Under the pieces are notes generated by a model. That model worked only from the letters and a program-made list of their open reading frames with translations, was not told the origin of the DNA and did not search any database. 64,000 nucleotides of DNA from an uncultured Cyclobacteriaceae bacterium. GTDB lineage: Bacteria; Bacteroidota; Bacteroidia; Cytophagales; Cyclobacteriaceae. Within the stretch, counting starts at the first letter, position 1; every line of letters begins with the position of its first letter. The DNA is taken from positions 124,001 to 188,000 of the forward strand of contig CALSPM010000006.1 in the NCBI GenBank assembly GCA_943788235.1, in the 5' to 3' direction. Shown here piece by piece: positions 9,550 to 17,957 of this stretch. Position numbers and translations under genes: made by a program.

Positions 9550-10935
9550 ATGAAAAAAATAAATTTATCACTCATAATTTTAGTGGCCATTGTTATCAGC
9601 TTATATATTTTTTTGAAGCCTGAAAAACAATCACTGCCAAATGTTGTGCTTATTTTCACAGACGATCAAGGATATGGAGACTTAAGCAGTTATGGATCTA
9701 AGACTATTTATACACCTCATTTGGATGCATTAGCTAAAAGAGGAATGCGATTCACAGACTTCCATGTTGCCTCTTCAGTATGTACTCCTTCAAGGGCAGC
9801 CTTACTCACGGGCTGTTACCCAGATCGCGTTGGTTTGCCCCATGTGCTTTTTCCGAATGGAGCGTGGGGGAGTAACCCTAATGTCGGCTTAAATCCTGAT
9901 GAAGAAACAATAGCGGAGCTCTTAAAACAAAAGGGATATGCCACAGCGATGGCAGGCAAATGGCATTTAGGGCATAAGCAAAAATTCTTACCTCTTCAAC
10001 ATGGTTTTGATAGCTATCTTGGTGTGCCTTATTCTAATGATATGAGTAAAGGAGAACTGCCCTTAGTCAAGGATAATAAAGTAGTAGAAGTAGATATTGA
10101 TCAATCGTTGTTGACCCAAAGATATACGGAGTTTGGTATTGATTTCATTAAAAGTCAGGCAGGCAAAGCGCCCTTTTTTCTATACTTAGCTCATACCATG
10201 CCACATATTCCAATTGCCGCATCAACCAATTATGAAGGAACTTCAAAAGGAGGACTTTATGGTGATGTGATTGAAGAAATAGACGGATCAGTAGGGGAGA
10301 TTATCCAAGAGCTAAAAGCTCAAGGGCTACTGGAAAACACTTTAGTCATTTTCACTTCTGATAACGGGCCTTGGCTTTCTTATGGCAATCACGGGGGCAG
10401 TGCTGGAGTATTGCGTGGGGGAAAATTTGATGCTTGGGAAGGTGGCTTTAGAGTTCCGGCTATTATGTCGTGGCCAGGAGTAATACCGCCTGAAAGCGTA
10501 AATAATGATTTAATCCACACAATGGACATTTTACCTACATTGATTGCGATAACAGGTGCTCAGCTTCCTGAAAATAAAATTGATGGGCAAAATGTCTTAT
10601 CCAGCCTCCAAGGGGGAAAAATGGACAAATTACAACAACGTATTTTTTATTATTTTGGAGGGAGTAAGATCAAAGCTGTTCGTAAAGGAGCGTGGAAGTA
10701 TGTAGCTGGGCACAAGGGAGGTATCGTTATCGAACGAGGAATAGATGGTATTAATGGGAATACAAAAGAGGTGTATCACGAGGAGGCACTCTATAATTTA
10801 ATCACTGACATTTCAGAACAGGATAATCTCATAGCTCAATTTCCTGAGCGGGCAGCTAGGTTGAAAAAAGCGGGGGAGACATTTGAATTAAAAATAAAAG
10901 CCGAGTCCCGTTCCATCGGCATTGATGAAGAGTAA
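9550..10935 (+). CDS. S1-family sulfatase (arylsulfatase A-like)
   Basis: Formylglycine sulfatase of 461 residues. The N-terminus is a hydrophobic stretch (LSLIILVAIVISLYIFL) with no lipobox, so it is either a signal anchor or an uncleaved signal. Landmarks are FTDDQGYGDLSSYG, CTPSR with Cys78, GKWHLGH, PYSNDMS, LAHTMPHIP and TSDNGPW. It is similar in motif layout to the sulfatase at 20573-21979, suggesting duplication within the locus. A 125-base gap precedes it, which could hold an internal promoter but shows no clear one. It ends two bases before the O-acetylesterase gene. Confidence 0.93.
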   Translation: MKKINLSLIILVAIVISLYIFLKPEKQSLPNVVLIFTDDQGYGDLSSYGSKTIYTPHLDALAKRGMRFTDFHVASSVCTPSRAALLTGCYPDRVGLPHVLFPNGAWGSNPNVGLNPDEETIAELLKQKGYATAMAGKWHLGHKQKFLPLQHGFDSYLGVPYSNDMSKGELPLVKDNKVVEVDIDQSLLTQRYTEFGIDFIKSQAGKAPFFLYLAHTMPHIPIAASTNYEGTSKGGLYGDVIEEIDGSVGEIIQELKAQGLLENTLVIFTSDNGPWLSYGNHGGSAGVLRGGKFDAWEGGFRVPAIMSWPGVIPPESVNNDLIHTMDILPTLIAITGAQLPENKIDGQNVLSSLQGGKMDKLQQRIFYYFGGSKIKAVRKGAWKYVAGHKGGIVIERGIDGINGNTKEVYHEEALYNLITDISEQDNLIAQFPERAARLKKAGETFELKIKAESRSIGIDEE

Positions 10936-10937
10936 AT

Positions 10938-13004
10938 ATGGGATATCATTCAAAGAGTAATTTCAATTCCTTTTTTGTTTATCTCATAGGTCTTCTATGT
11001 TTGATGAATCTGGGATGCAGTCATCAAAAGGGAGAGTTAAGGCTGGCAGATATATTTACCGATCACATGGTGTTGCAGCAAGAGGCAGATGTACCTATTT
11101 GGGGCTCGGCCAGGCCCAATACTGCGGTTACCATTGCTATACCGTGGAGTGATCAAGTCCGTACTTACAGTAATGACTCAGGTAAATGGAAAGCGACGAT
11201 TAGAACACCAAAAACAGATGCAAAACCTCAATGGCTAAAAATCATATCTGTAGATTCAACAATTTTTCTTAGCGATGTATTATTAGGCGAGGTGTGGATA
11301 GGGTCAGGACAATCCAATATGGAAATGCCAATGAACGGATGGACAGACCGAGGGGATTCCTTGAATGATTCGCAAAATGAAATTAAGAATGCAAATTATC
11401 CCAAAATTAGATTATTGCGCGTAGGCAAAGTACAGACCTATGAGTCAATCCAGCAATTAGATGGAAATTGGGCTATTTGTTCACCGGAAACTGTGTCGAA
11501 TTTCTCCGCTGTTTTGTATTTTTTTGGCCGAGAGCTGCATGAAAATATAGAAACGCCTATTGGATTGATCGATGCGAGTTGGGACGGTTCTTCGGCCCAA
11601 GCTTGGGTTACACCTGATTATTTGGAGAAAATACAAGGCTTTGAAAAAGTAAAAGAGAAATTAACATTGACTGCACGTGAATTTGAGCCCTTTAATGATT
11701 GGATAGGTGAGATGACACAAATTCCATTAGATGAATTGATTGGAGCAAAAGTCTTCCGTTTTGAAAGTGAAAAAACAAAACCTTATGCAAACTTAAACTT
11801 TGATGATTCTAGATGGGACACAGTTTCTCATAACAATCTCTCAAAAGTATTTGGCGAAGATTATGGAGGCTATGATTTAGAAGGCTATGATATTAATGGT
11901 TTGGTCTGGTTCCGTCAAGAATTCCAATTTTTAGGGGATACCCATTCAGATAGTTTAGCCCTATTTTTAGGGCCAATAAAATATTTAAATAGTACTTTTT
12001 TAAACGGGAAACTGATTGGAAGAAAAGAGCATTGGGGATCTAATGAAGGTGATGTTGTCTATAAAATATCCTCAAAAGAGCTCAAAAAAGGGAAAAATAT
12101 ATTGACTGTTCGAGTTATCGATGTGTGGGGAAATGCTGGATTCAAAAAAGGAGTAACACCGAATATATTGGATGATCAAAATCAGGAACTAATGGCATTG
12201 CAGGATGATTGGAAATATAAGCGCTCTGCCGTACTTTTCAATAATACTTTTTATGTCATTGGCGATGATGAAGAAGTGAGAAAACTATCTCTTCGAATGA
12301 ATGTGTTTACGCCCGCATCTATGTTTAATGGGATGATTGCTCCATTAATTCCTTTTGCTATTAAAGGAGCTGTATGGTACCAAGGAGAGACCGATGTTTC
12401 TAGACCTTTGCTATACCAAAAAATATTCCCAGCTGTTTTTAATAGTTGGCGGTCTCATTGGGGGCAAGGAGATTTTCCTTTTTACTATGCTCAACTGTCA
12501 TCATATGGTAGTTTTAGCAAAGAGGTTACCAAATTAAGGGAGGCGCAACTTTTTACATTAAGAGAAAAAAATGTGGGGATGGCGGTAACTATTGATATTG
12601 GGGATTATGATAAAATACATACCCACAACAAGCAAGACGTAGGAAAACGACTGGCATTATGGGCACGTGCCAAAGACTATAGCGACACGTCTTTGATTTA
12701 TTCTGGTCCATTATACCAAGAGGTGACTTTTGAAGGGGCTCATGCCATCATTTCCTTTGATCATGTGGGGGGTGGGTTAGATACTAAAAAGAAGCTGCTA
12801 CATTTTGAAATAGCAGGATCAGACAAGGTATTTTATCCAGCAGAGGCCCACATCGTAAATAATCAAGTGATTGCTGGGGCCGACCAGGTCAAAATACCCG
12901 TTTTTGTGCGATATGCTTGGCTTCCTTATATAGAAGCGAATTTGTTTAATTTAGAAGGACTACCTGCGGCACCCTTTAGAAACTACACTAACCATGAAGA
13001 ATAA
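10938..13004 (+). CDS. Sialate O-acetylesterase-family SGNH esterase
   Basis: Secreted esterase of the sialate O-acetylesterase (SASA/DUF303) family, which removes O-acetyl groups from sugars; in PULs these often deacetylate plant or algal glycans instead of sialic acid. The sequence shows GSGQSNMEM with the nucleophile Ser126, GAVWYQGETDV (block III), and DYDKIHTHN near the C-terminus supplying the Asp-His pair. A galactose-binding-like beta-sandwich (about residues 245-400) interrupts the catalytic domain, as is typical for the 650-700 residue members. The N-terminal hydrophobic segment ends in LMNLGCSH, a weak lipobox. The gene begins two bases after the preceding sulfatase and overlaps the next one by 11 bases. 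Confidence 0.9.
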   Translation: MGYHSKSNFNSFFVYLIGLLCLMNLGCSHQKGELRLADIFTDHMVLQQEADVPIWGSARPNTAVTIAIPWSDQVRTYSNDSGKWKATIRTPKTDAKPQWLKIISVDSTIFLSDVLLGEVWIGSGQSNMEMPMNGWTDRGDSLNDSQNEIKNANYPKIRLLRVGKVQTYESIQQLDGNWAICSPETVSNFSAVLYFFGRELHENIETPIGLIDASWDGSSAQAWVTPDYLEKIQGFEKVKEKLTLTAREFEPFNDWIGEMTQIPLDELIGAKVFRFESEKTKPYANLNFDDSRWDTVSHNNLSKVFGEDYGGYDLEGYDINGLVWFRQEFQFLGDTHSDSLALFLGPIKYLNSTFLNGKLIGRKEHWGSNEGDVVYKISSKELKKGKNILTVRVIDVWGNAGFKKGVTPNILDDQNQELMALQDDWKYKRSAVLFNNTFYVIGDDEEVRKLSLRMNVFTPASMFNGMIAPLIPFAIKGAVWYQGETDVSRPLLYQKIFPAVFNSWRSHWGQGDFPFYYAQLSSYGSFSKEVTKLREAQLFTLREKNVGMAVTIDIGDYDKIHTHNKQDVGKRLALWARAKDYSDTSLIYSGPLYQEVTFEGAHAIISFDHVGGGLDTKKKLLHFEIAGSDKVFYPAEAHIVNNQVIAGADQVKIPVFVRYAWLPYIEANLFNLEGLPAAPFRNYTNHEE

Positions 13005-14712
13005 GAAGACACTAACACCATTTTATTTACCAATAATTATTTCATTGCTATTGATGATAGGATGTCAAACAAAATCCGAACAACCCATCGAACCAATTGA
13101 AAAGATGAATATTTTATGGTTGGTAGCTGAAGATTTGGGACCTTATATTCCTCCCTTTGGAGATTCAACGATTAAAACTCCTCATTTGAGTCGCTTAGCA
13201 GCTGAAGGAGTGAGGTATAATAATGTTTTTAGTGTATCAGGCGTATGTTCTCCAAGCCGTGCCGCATTGGCTACTGGAATGTATCCTTCGAGTATCGGAG
13301 CACATCATATGCGCACCTTATACCAACAACCAGCAGCCAAAAAAATGGGAATCATTAATTATGAGGTAGTCTTGCCAGCTGAGGTTAAAATGGTCAGTGA
13401 AATTTTACGAGAAAACGGATATTATACTTCCAATAACGCAAAAGAGGATTATCAGTTTTTCCCATCTAAAATGGCATGGGATGAATCTAGTATTTATGCA
13501 CACTGGCGAAATCGACCAAATGGTAAACCATTTTATTCCATGTTTAGCTTCATGGTTACTCACGAATCTAGCATATGGAATCCCGTTGGGAAAATACATG
13601 ATTTGGAGGTCTTTCCTCCTGCAAGAGAAATGAAAAGTTGGTGGAAGCAATTTGAAAATAAATTCTTGCCCTTGGTCGACGAGAATCTTCCTGTGGTCAT
13701 TCCACCTTATCTTCCTAATACAGATAAAGTCGTAAATGATGTTAGAAGAATGTATTCAAATATATCTCGTATGGATGATCATGTAGGAAATATATTGACT
13801 CAACTGGAGGAAGATGGCTTATTGGAAAATACCATTATCGTATGGTTTACCGATCATGGGGGTCCTTTACCAAGACAAAAAAGGTTATTGTATGATGCAG
13901 GCTTACAGGTACCCATGATTGTAAGATATCCCAATAAATTACGCGCCGGTGAAATAGATGGTAGGCTGATCAGTTTTGTGGATTTTGCTCCGACCTTATT
14001 ATCCATGACTGAGATAAAACCCCCTGAATATATGCAAGGTGAGGCTTTTGAAGGGAAGTTCAAAGTTGCTGACGAAAGAAAATTTATCCATGCAGCCGCA
14101 GACAGATTTGATGAGACTTATGATATGATTCGAGCTGTTCGAGATAAGAGGTTCAAATATTTAAAGAATTTCCAACCACAAAAGCCTTATTACTTACCCT
14201 TGGCTTACCGTGAAAAGATGGCTAGTATGCAGGAGTTGTTACGTTTAAATTTGATCGATTCATTGAATGAAGGACAAGCCTTGTGGTTTCGTAAAACCAA
14301 ACCTGATGAGGAACTTTTTGATACGCATGCGGATCCCCATGAATTAAATAATTTAGCAGAGGATTCTCAATTTTCGGGAATATTGAGTGAATTAAGGAGG
14401 GAGTGTGAAACATGGATGCATGATGTTTCAGATATGGGACATATCCCTGAACAAGAATTAATCAATACCTTTTGGCCTGATAAAATTCAACCCTTAACAG
14501 CTAATCCTTTACTTAAGATTGAAGAAGGGAAATTACAAATAACCTGTCAAACTGAGGGGGCTTCCATAGGCTATAAACGGCTCCAAGATTTGGAAGAGGG
14601 GCTGGGTTGGCAGATTTATAAAGCACCATTGGACATAGATCAAGAAGAGCCCATTTTGGTTATTGCGCACCGCATCGGATTTGCTCCAAGCGATACACTT
14701 AAATGGAATTAA
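12994..14712 (+). CDS. S1-family sulfatase with chitobiase-like C-terminal module, lipoprotein
   Basis: Formylglycine sulfatase of 572 residues with lipobox MIGC. Motifs are AEDLGPY, CSPSR (Cys85) followed by ATGMYPSSIGAHHMRT, and a TDHGGPLPR active-site loop. The GAHHMRT segment resembles heparan N-sulfatase-like sulfatases (S1_8-type by memory, not verified). After the catalytic domain, about residues 500-572 look like the small chitobiase/beta-hexosaminidase C-terminal module (GASIGYKRL, then GWQIYKAP and IAHRIGFAPSD). The gene overlaps the esterase upstream and abuts the fusion gene downstream, so these three are tightly coupled. Confidence 0.91.
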   Translation: MKNKKTLTPFYLPIIISLLLMIGCQTKSEQPIEPIEKMNILWLVAEDLGPYIPPFGDSTIKTPHLSRLAAEGVRYNNVFSVSGVCSPSRAALATGMYPSSIGAHHMRTLYQQPAAKKMGIINYEVVLPAEVKMVSEILRENGYYTSNNAKEDYQFFPSKMAWDESSIYAHWRNRPNGKPFYSMFSFMVTHESSIWNPVGKIHDLEVFPPAREMKSWWKQFENKFLPLVDENLPVVIPPYLPNTDKVVNDVRRMYSNISRMDDHVGNILTQLEEDGLLENTIIVWFTDHGGPLPRQKRLLYDAGLQVPMIVRYPNKLRAGEIDGRLISFVDFAPTLLSMTEIKPPEYMQGEAFEGKFKVADERKFIHAAADRFDETYDMIRAVRDKRFKYLKNFQPQKPYYLPLAYREKMASMQELLRLNLIDSLNEGQALWFRKTKPDEELFDTHADPHELNNLAEDSQFSGILSELRRECETWMHDVSDMGHIPEQELINTFWPDKIQPLTANPLLKIEEGKLQITCQTEGASIGYKRLQDLEEGLGWQIYKAPLDIDQEEPILVIAHRIGFAPSDTLKWN

Positions 14713-14714
14713 AA

Positions 14715-17009
14715 ATGAAACTAAAAGAGTGGACAAAGTATTTCTTGTTTTTAGTGTTTTTGCTAGCATTTTTTTCTTGCAATTCGCAAAATACAATCAA
14801 AGGAAATGTCCCAAATATTATCCTTATCATGGCAGATGATTGGAGCTACCCTCATGCGGGGTTTTATGGAGATAGTTCTGTGAGGACCCCAACTATGGAT
14901 CGATTAGCAAAGGAAGGGACAGTATTTGAACAGGCCTTTGTTTCGGCGCCCTCCTGCACTCCTTCAAGGGCTGCGGTACTTTCTGGTCAACATTTTTGGA
15001 AATTGGGAGAAGGAGCGAATTTATTTGGAAGATTGCCTGCTGAAGTTCCGCTTTACACTCGCATAATGAAGGATGCTGGCTATGCTGTGGGATTTACAGA
15101 TAAAGGTTGGGGTCCTGGTTCACACGATCATTTATCTACGAACCCAGCAGGAGCATATTTCGAATCCTTCAAGGATTTTACTCGACAAATAGCCCCCGAT
15201 CAACCCTTTTGTTTTTGGTTTGGAAGTTATAATCCGCATAGAGGCTATGAGAAAGGTTCCGGAAGACAAATGGGTGTGGATATTTCCAAAATATCGCTAC
15301 CCAAGGGATATCCAGAAAGTGAGGTGGTTCGATCTGATATGGCAGACTACCTAAAGGAGGTACAGGATTTAGACGACGAAGTCACTCAACTATTCGGTCA
15401 TTTAAAATCTAAAGGACTCCTTGATAATACCATCATCATCATAACCAGTGACAACGGTATGCCTTTCCCCAGAGCAAAGGGGAATTTATATGATTTGGGC
15501 ACACGTGTGCCTTTAATCATATGGTCTGGAAAGAATATTAAGCAAGCAGTAGCTCGAAACAATCAACTCATCAGCCTGACCGATTTAGCACCTACGTTTT
15601 TAGATTGGGCTGGATTGGAAATTCCAAAAGAGATGACAGGTAAGAGTTTGGTTAAATTACTAAAAGACTCTTCTTATAAACCCAGAGAAGCAGTTTTTTT
15701 TGGTCGCGAACGTCATGTACCTGGACAAGAAAATGGAGACTGGGGAGGTTATCCCATGCGGGCTGTTCGAACACAGGAATATCTATTGATCAAAAATTTT
15801 TCTCCTGATAGATGGCCTGTAGGAACGCCTAATTATGAAGAAGCTTCTTTTTTTCCTTCTTATTATTCAGATGTAGATGGAGGACCTACTAGAGGATACA
15901 TGATCCATCATCAGCAAGACGATATAGAACATCAACGATTGTTTGAAAAATCCTTTGGCAAAAGACCGGCCTTCGAATTGTATGATATCAAAAAGGATCC
16001 TTATCAGTTAGAAAACATTTTCGATAACCCTACATCTTCAGCCATCAAAAAACAACTTCAAAATTTACTGAGTACTGAATTAATTAAAACCAAAGATCCA
16101 CGTCAAATCACAAATGGAGAAATTTTTGAACAAAATAATTATGATGGTGGCGCTCCGTTTCCACCAGATTTTGTCAGTCAAGGCAATCGGTATGCGACTT
16201 TAAGAATTGATAACTTTCCTTCCAAATGGGTAATTCCAAGATCTATTGAGGTATTATTTCCAGTCAATACTTCTTATATTGACCGATTTCCGGTCATTTA
16301 TATGCTTGACGGACAGAATATATTTCATCCAAATAATGCAGGGTTTGGTAAGAAGGGATTAGAAAGAGGTTGGGATGTTGATTTTATTTTAGATAGTTTA
16401 AATGAAACAGGCTTTAACCAAAGGGCCATTATTGTAGGCGTTTTTAACACGGGCATAAGGCGTCGAGCCGAATACATGCCCCAAGAGCCTCGGGAAGAGG
16501 TATTGAGAAGGCTGAATTTAATGGGAGACGATTATTTCAGCAATATTCCTATACATTCTGATAATTATTTGAGATTTATGGTAGAGGAGTTAAAGCCTTA
16601 TATTGATAGTCATTTTAAAACCTTAGCCGATCGGGAGCATACCTTTATTGCGGGTTCTAGTATGGGAGGCATGATTTCTGCTTATGCCATCAGTAAATAC
16701 CCAGAAACTTACGGTGGTGCTGCCTGTTTGTCTACACACTGGCTACCCTTGGAAGGAGTATTTGTTGATTATTTTGAAAAAAATCTGCCAGATCCGACAA
16801 CACATAAGCTCTATTTTGACTTTGGGACAAAAGGCCTTGATGCACGTTATGAGCCTTATCAACAGGAAGTAGATCAAGCAATGTATCGTAAGGGGTACAA
16901 AAAGGGTGTAAATTGGATCACTAAAAAAGTTTCTGGAGCAGATCATAGCGGAGCCGCTTGGCGTCGACGGCTTCATGAGCCGTTAATTTTTTTACTATCA
17001 AATAATTAA
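14715..17009 (+). CDS. Sulfatase-esterase fusion, lipoprotein
   Basis: Two catalytic domains in one lipoprotein (lipobox FFSC). Residues about 30-475 are an S1 sulfatase with MADDWSYPH, CTPSR (Cys81 from this start) and TSDNGMPF. Residues about 490-764 are an esterase-D/enterochelin-esterase-like alpha/beta hydrolase: FPVIYMLDGQN, the elbow GSSMGG (nucleophile Ser649), DFGTKGLD near the acid position and GADHSGAAW for the His. ATG 14703 is an alternative start that overlaps the previous gene. No frameshift or stop lies between the halves and the linker is short, so the fusion is real in this sequence. It suggests that sulfate and ester groups lie close together on the substrate. It is the last gene of the plus-strand run. 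Confidence 0.9.
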   Translation: MKLKEWTKYFLFLVFLLAFFSCNSQNTIKGNVPNIILIMADDWSYPHAGFYGDSSVRTPTMDRLAKEGTVFEQAFVSAPSCTPSRAAVLSGQHFWKLGEGANLFGRLPAEVPLYTRIMKDAGYAVGFTDKGWGPGSHDHLSTNPAGAYFESFKDFTRQIAPDQPFCFWFGSYNPHRGYEKGSGRQMGVDISKISLPKGYPESEVVRSDMADYLKEVQDLDDEVTQLFGHLKSKGLLDNTIIIITSDNGMPFPRAKGNLYDLGTRVPLIIWSGKNIKQAVARNNQLISLTDLAPTFLDWAGLEIPKEMTGKSLVKLLKDSSYKPREAVFFGRERHVPGQENGDWGGYPMRAVRTQEYLLIKNFSPDRWPVGTPNYEEASFFPSYYSDVDGGPTRGYMIHHQQDDIEHQRLFEKSFGKRPAFELYDIKKDPYQLENIFDNPTSSAIKKQLQNLLSTELIKTKDPRQITNGEIFEQNNYDGGAPFPPDFVSQGNRYATLRIDNFPSKWVIPRSIEVLFPVNTSYIDRFPVIYMLDGQNIFHPNNAGFGKKGLERGWDVDFILDSLNETGFNQRAIIVGVFNTGIRRRAEYMPQEPREEVLRRLNLMGDDYFSNIPIHSDNYLRFMVEELKPYIDSHFKTLADREHTFIAGSSMGGMISAYAISKYPETYGGAACLSTHWLPLEGVFVDYFEKNLPDPTTHKLYFDFGTKGLDARYEPYQQEVDQAMYRKGYKKGVNWITKKVSGADHSGAAWRRRLHEPLIFLLSNN

Positions 17010-17044
17010 CGGATATACAAACTATTGGTAATGGGATCTCTCAA

Positions 17045-17070
17045 GTGTATGAGCTGTTTGGGTCATACAC
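17045..17070. terminator. Inverted repeat between convergent genes, possible bidirectional terminator
   Basis: GTGTATGA and TCATACAC form a perfect 8-base stem with a 10-base loop. It sits in the 89-base gap between the fusion gene and the oppositely oriented SGNH hydrolase. No strong T-run follows on either strand, so termination is inferred from position and symmetry. Confidence 0.4.
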
Positions 17071-17098
17071 CAAATAGCGCTAGGATTGAAAGGTGTAA

Positions 17099-17821
17099 TC
17101 ATTTTTGGGTGATGTAGGGCTTTAAAATGCTGATCCAAAGTGCATACCCTTCCTCATTCAAATGTGTGCCATCATAAGTGAGCAAAGGGCTCATCAACCC
17201 ATCTTCGGCAGCAAAATGTAAGTAAAGATCAATCAAATGATAAGTCCCATCTGATTGATGCGTTCTCATTGCACTATTCACAATATTTACATTCTTATTG
17301 ATGAAATCTCTTGCCGTTGGTAAGAGTGTTTGAACGTAAATCTGTGTTTTGGGTATTTTTTTATGGAGCAAGGTCGTAATTTTAAGTAAATTTTCGACTA
17401 CATAATCTGGTGAGGGGATTTCCTTTTGATAGTGCAGGTTGAATAAGTCATTGATGCCAATCATGACAAAAATGGACGTAGGTTTATATTTGATTAATTC
17501 TCCAAGTCTTAAAAGAACCCCATCAGTAACATCTCCAGAAATACCTCTATTTTTCACATTATCAATGCCTAATTTAGCTCCCCAATTTTTACCGCCCTCA
17601 GTGATGCTATTACCTATAAAAACGATATCTCCCATTGATAAGGGATGCTCCTTAAATTCTTTGATTCTCTCTTTATAATGATTTTTTGTCCATTCAGTAT
17701 GATATACTACAACAGTATTTCCTGGTGGATAAAGCAGTTCTAAGGGGGATTGACTTACCGCATATTCAGTATCCATTATGAGAGTCAAAAAAATTAAAAA
17801 AGGATAGACTTTTTTATCCAT
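17099..17821 (-). CDS. SGNH/GDSL hydrolase, secreted
   Basis: Small SGNH-fold esterase of 240 residues with a signal peptide (cleavage near AVSQ). The four blocks are FIGNSITEGG with the nucleophile Ser72, the Gly of NRGISGD, GINDL for the Asn, and DGTHLNEEGY for the Asp-His pair. Such proteins deacetylate glycans or act as lysophospholipases; beside a sulfatase-rich PUL the first is more likely. It is on the minus strand while all flanking PUL genes are on plus, so it has its own promoter, divergent from the GH13 gene. The 136-base divergent gap holds one AT-rich inverted repeat, listed separately. Confidence 0.9.
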   Translation of the reverse strand: MDKKVYPFLIFLTLIMDTEYAVSQSPLELLYPPGNTVVVYHTEWTKNHYKERIKEFKEHPLSMGDIVFIGNSITEGGKNWGAKLGIDNVKNRGISGDVTDGVLLRLGELIKYKPTSIFVMIGINDLFNLHYQKEIPSPDYVVENLLKITTLLHKKIPKTQIYVQTLLPTARDFINKNVNIVNSAMRTHQSDGTYHLIDLYLHFAAEDGLMSPLLTYDGTHLNEEGYALWISILKPYITQK

Positions 17822-17894
17822 GATATAAGAACATATTGTTTTCTTTCAGCTTAATGACGAATTACAAGAAACTTTCCCTCAATTGTATCTGACA

Positions 17895-17914
17895 TTTTAG
17901 AGTTATATCTAAAA
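17895..17914. promoter_or_regulatory. AT-rich inverted repeat in a divergent intergenic gap
   Basis: TTTTAGA and TCTAAAA are separated by six bases, roughly midway between the divergent SGNH hydrolase and GH13 starts. A shared operator is possible, but the AT-richness makes chance symmetry easy. No clear TAnnTTTG box was found here. Confidence 0.25.
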
Positions 17915-17957
17915 AAAGTATCATTTAGGGGAAAAACTCCTTAAACACGTCATGTAA

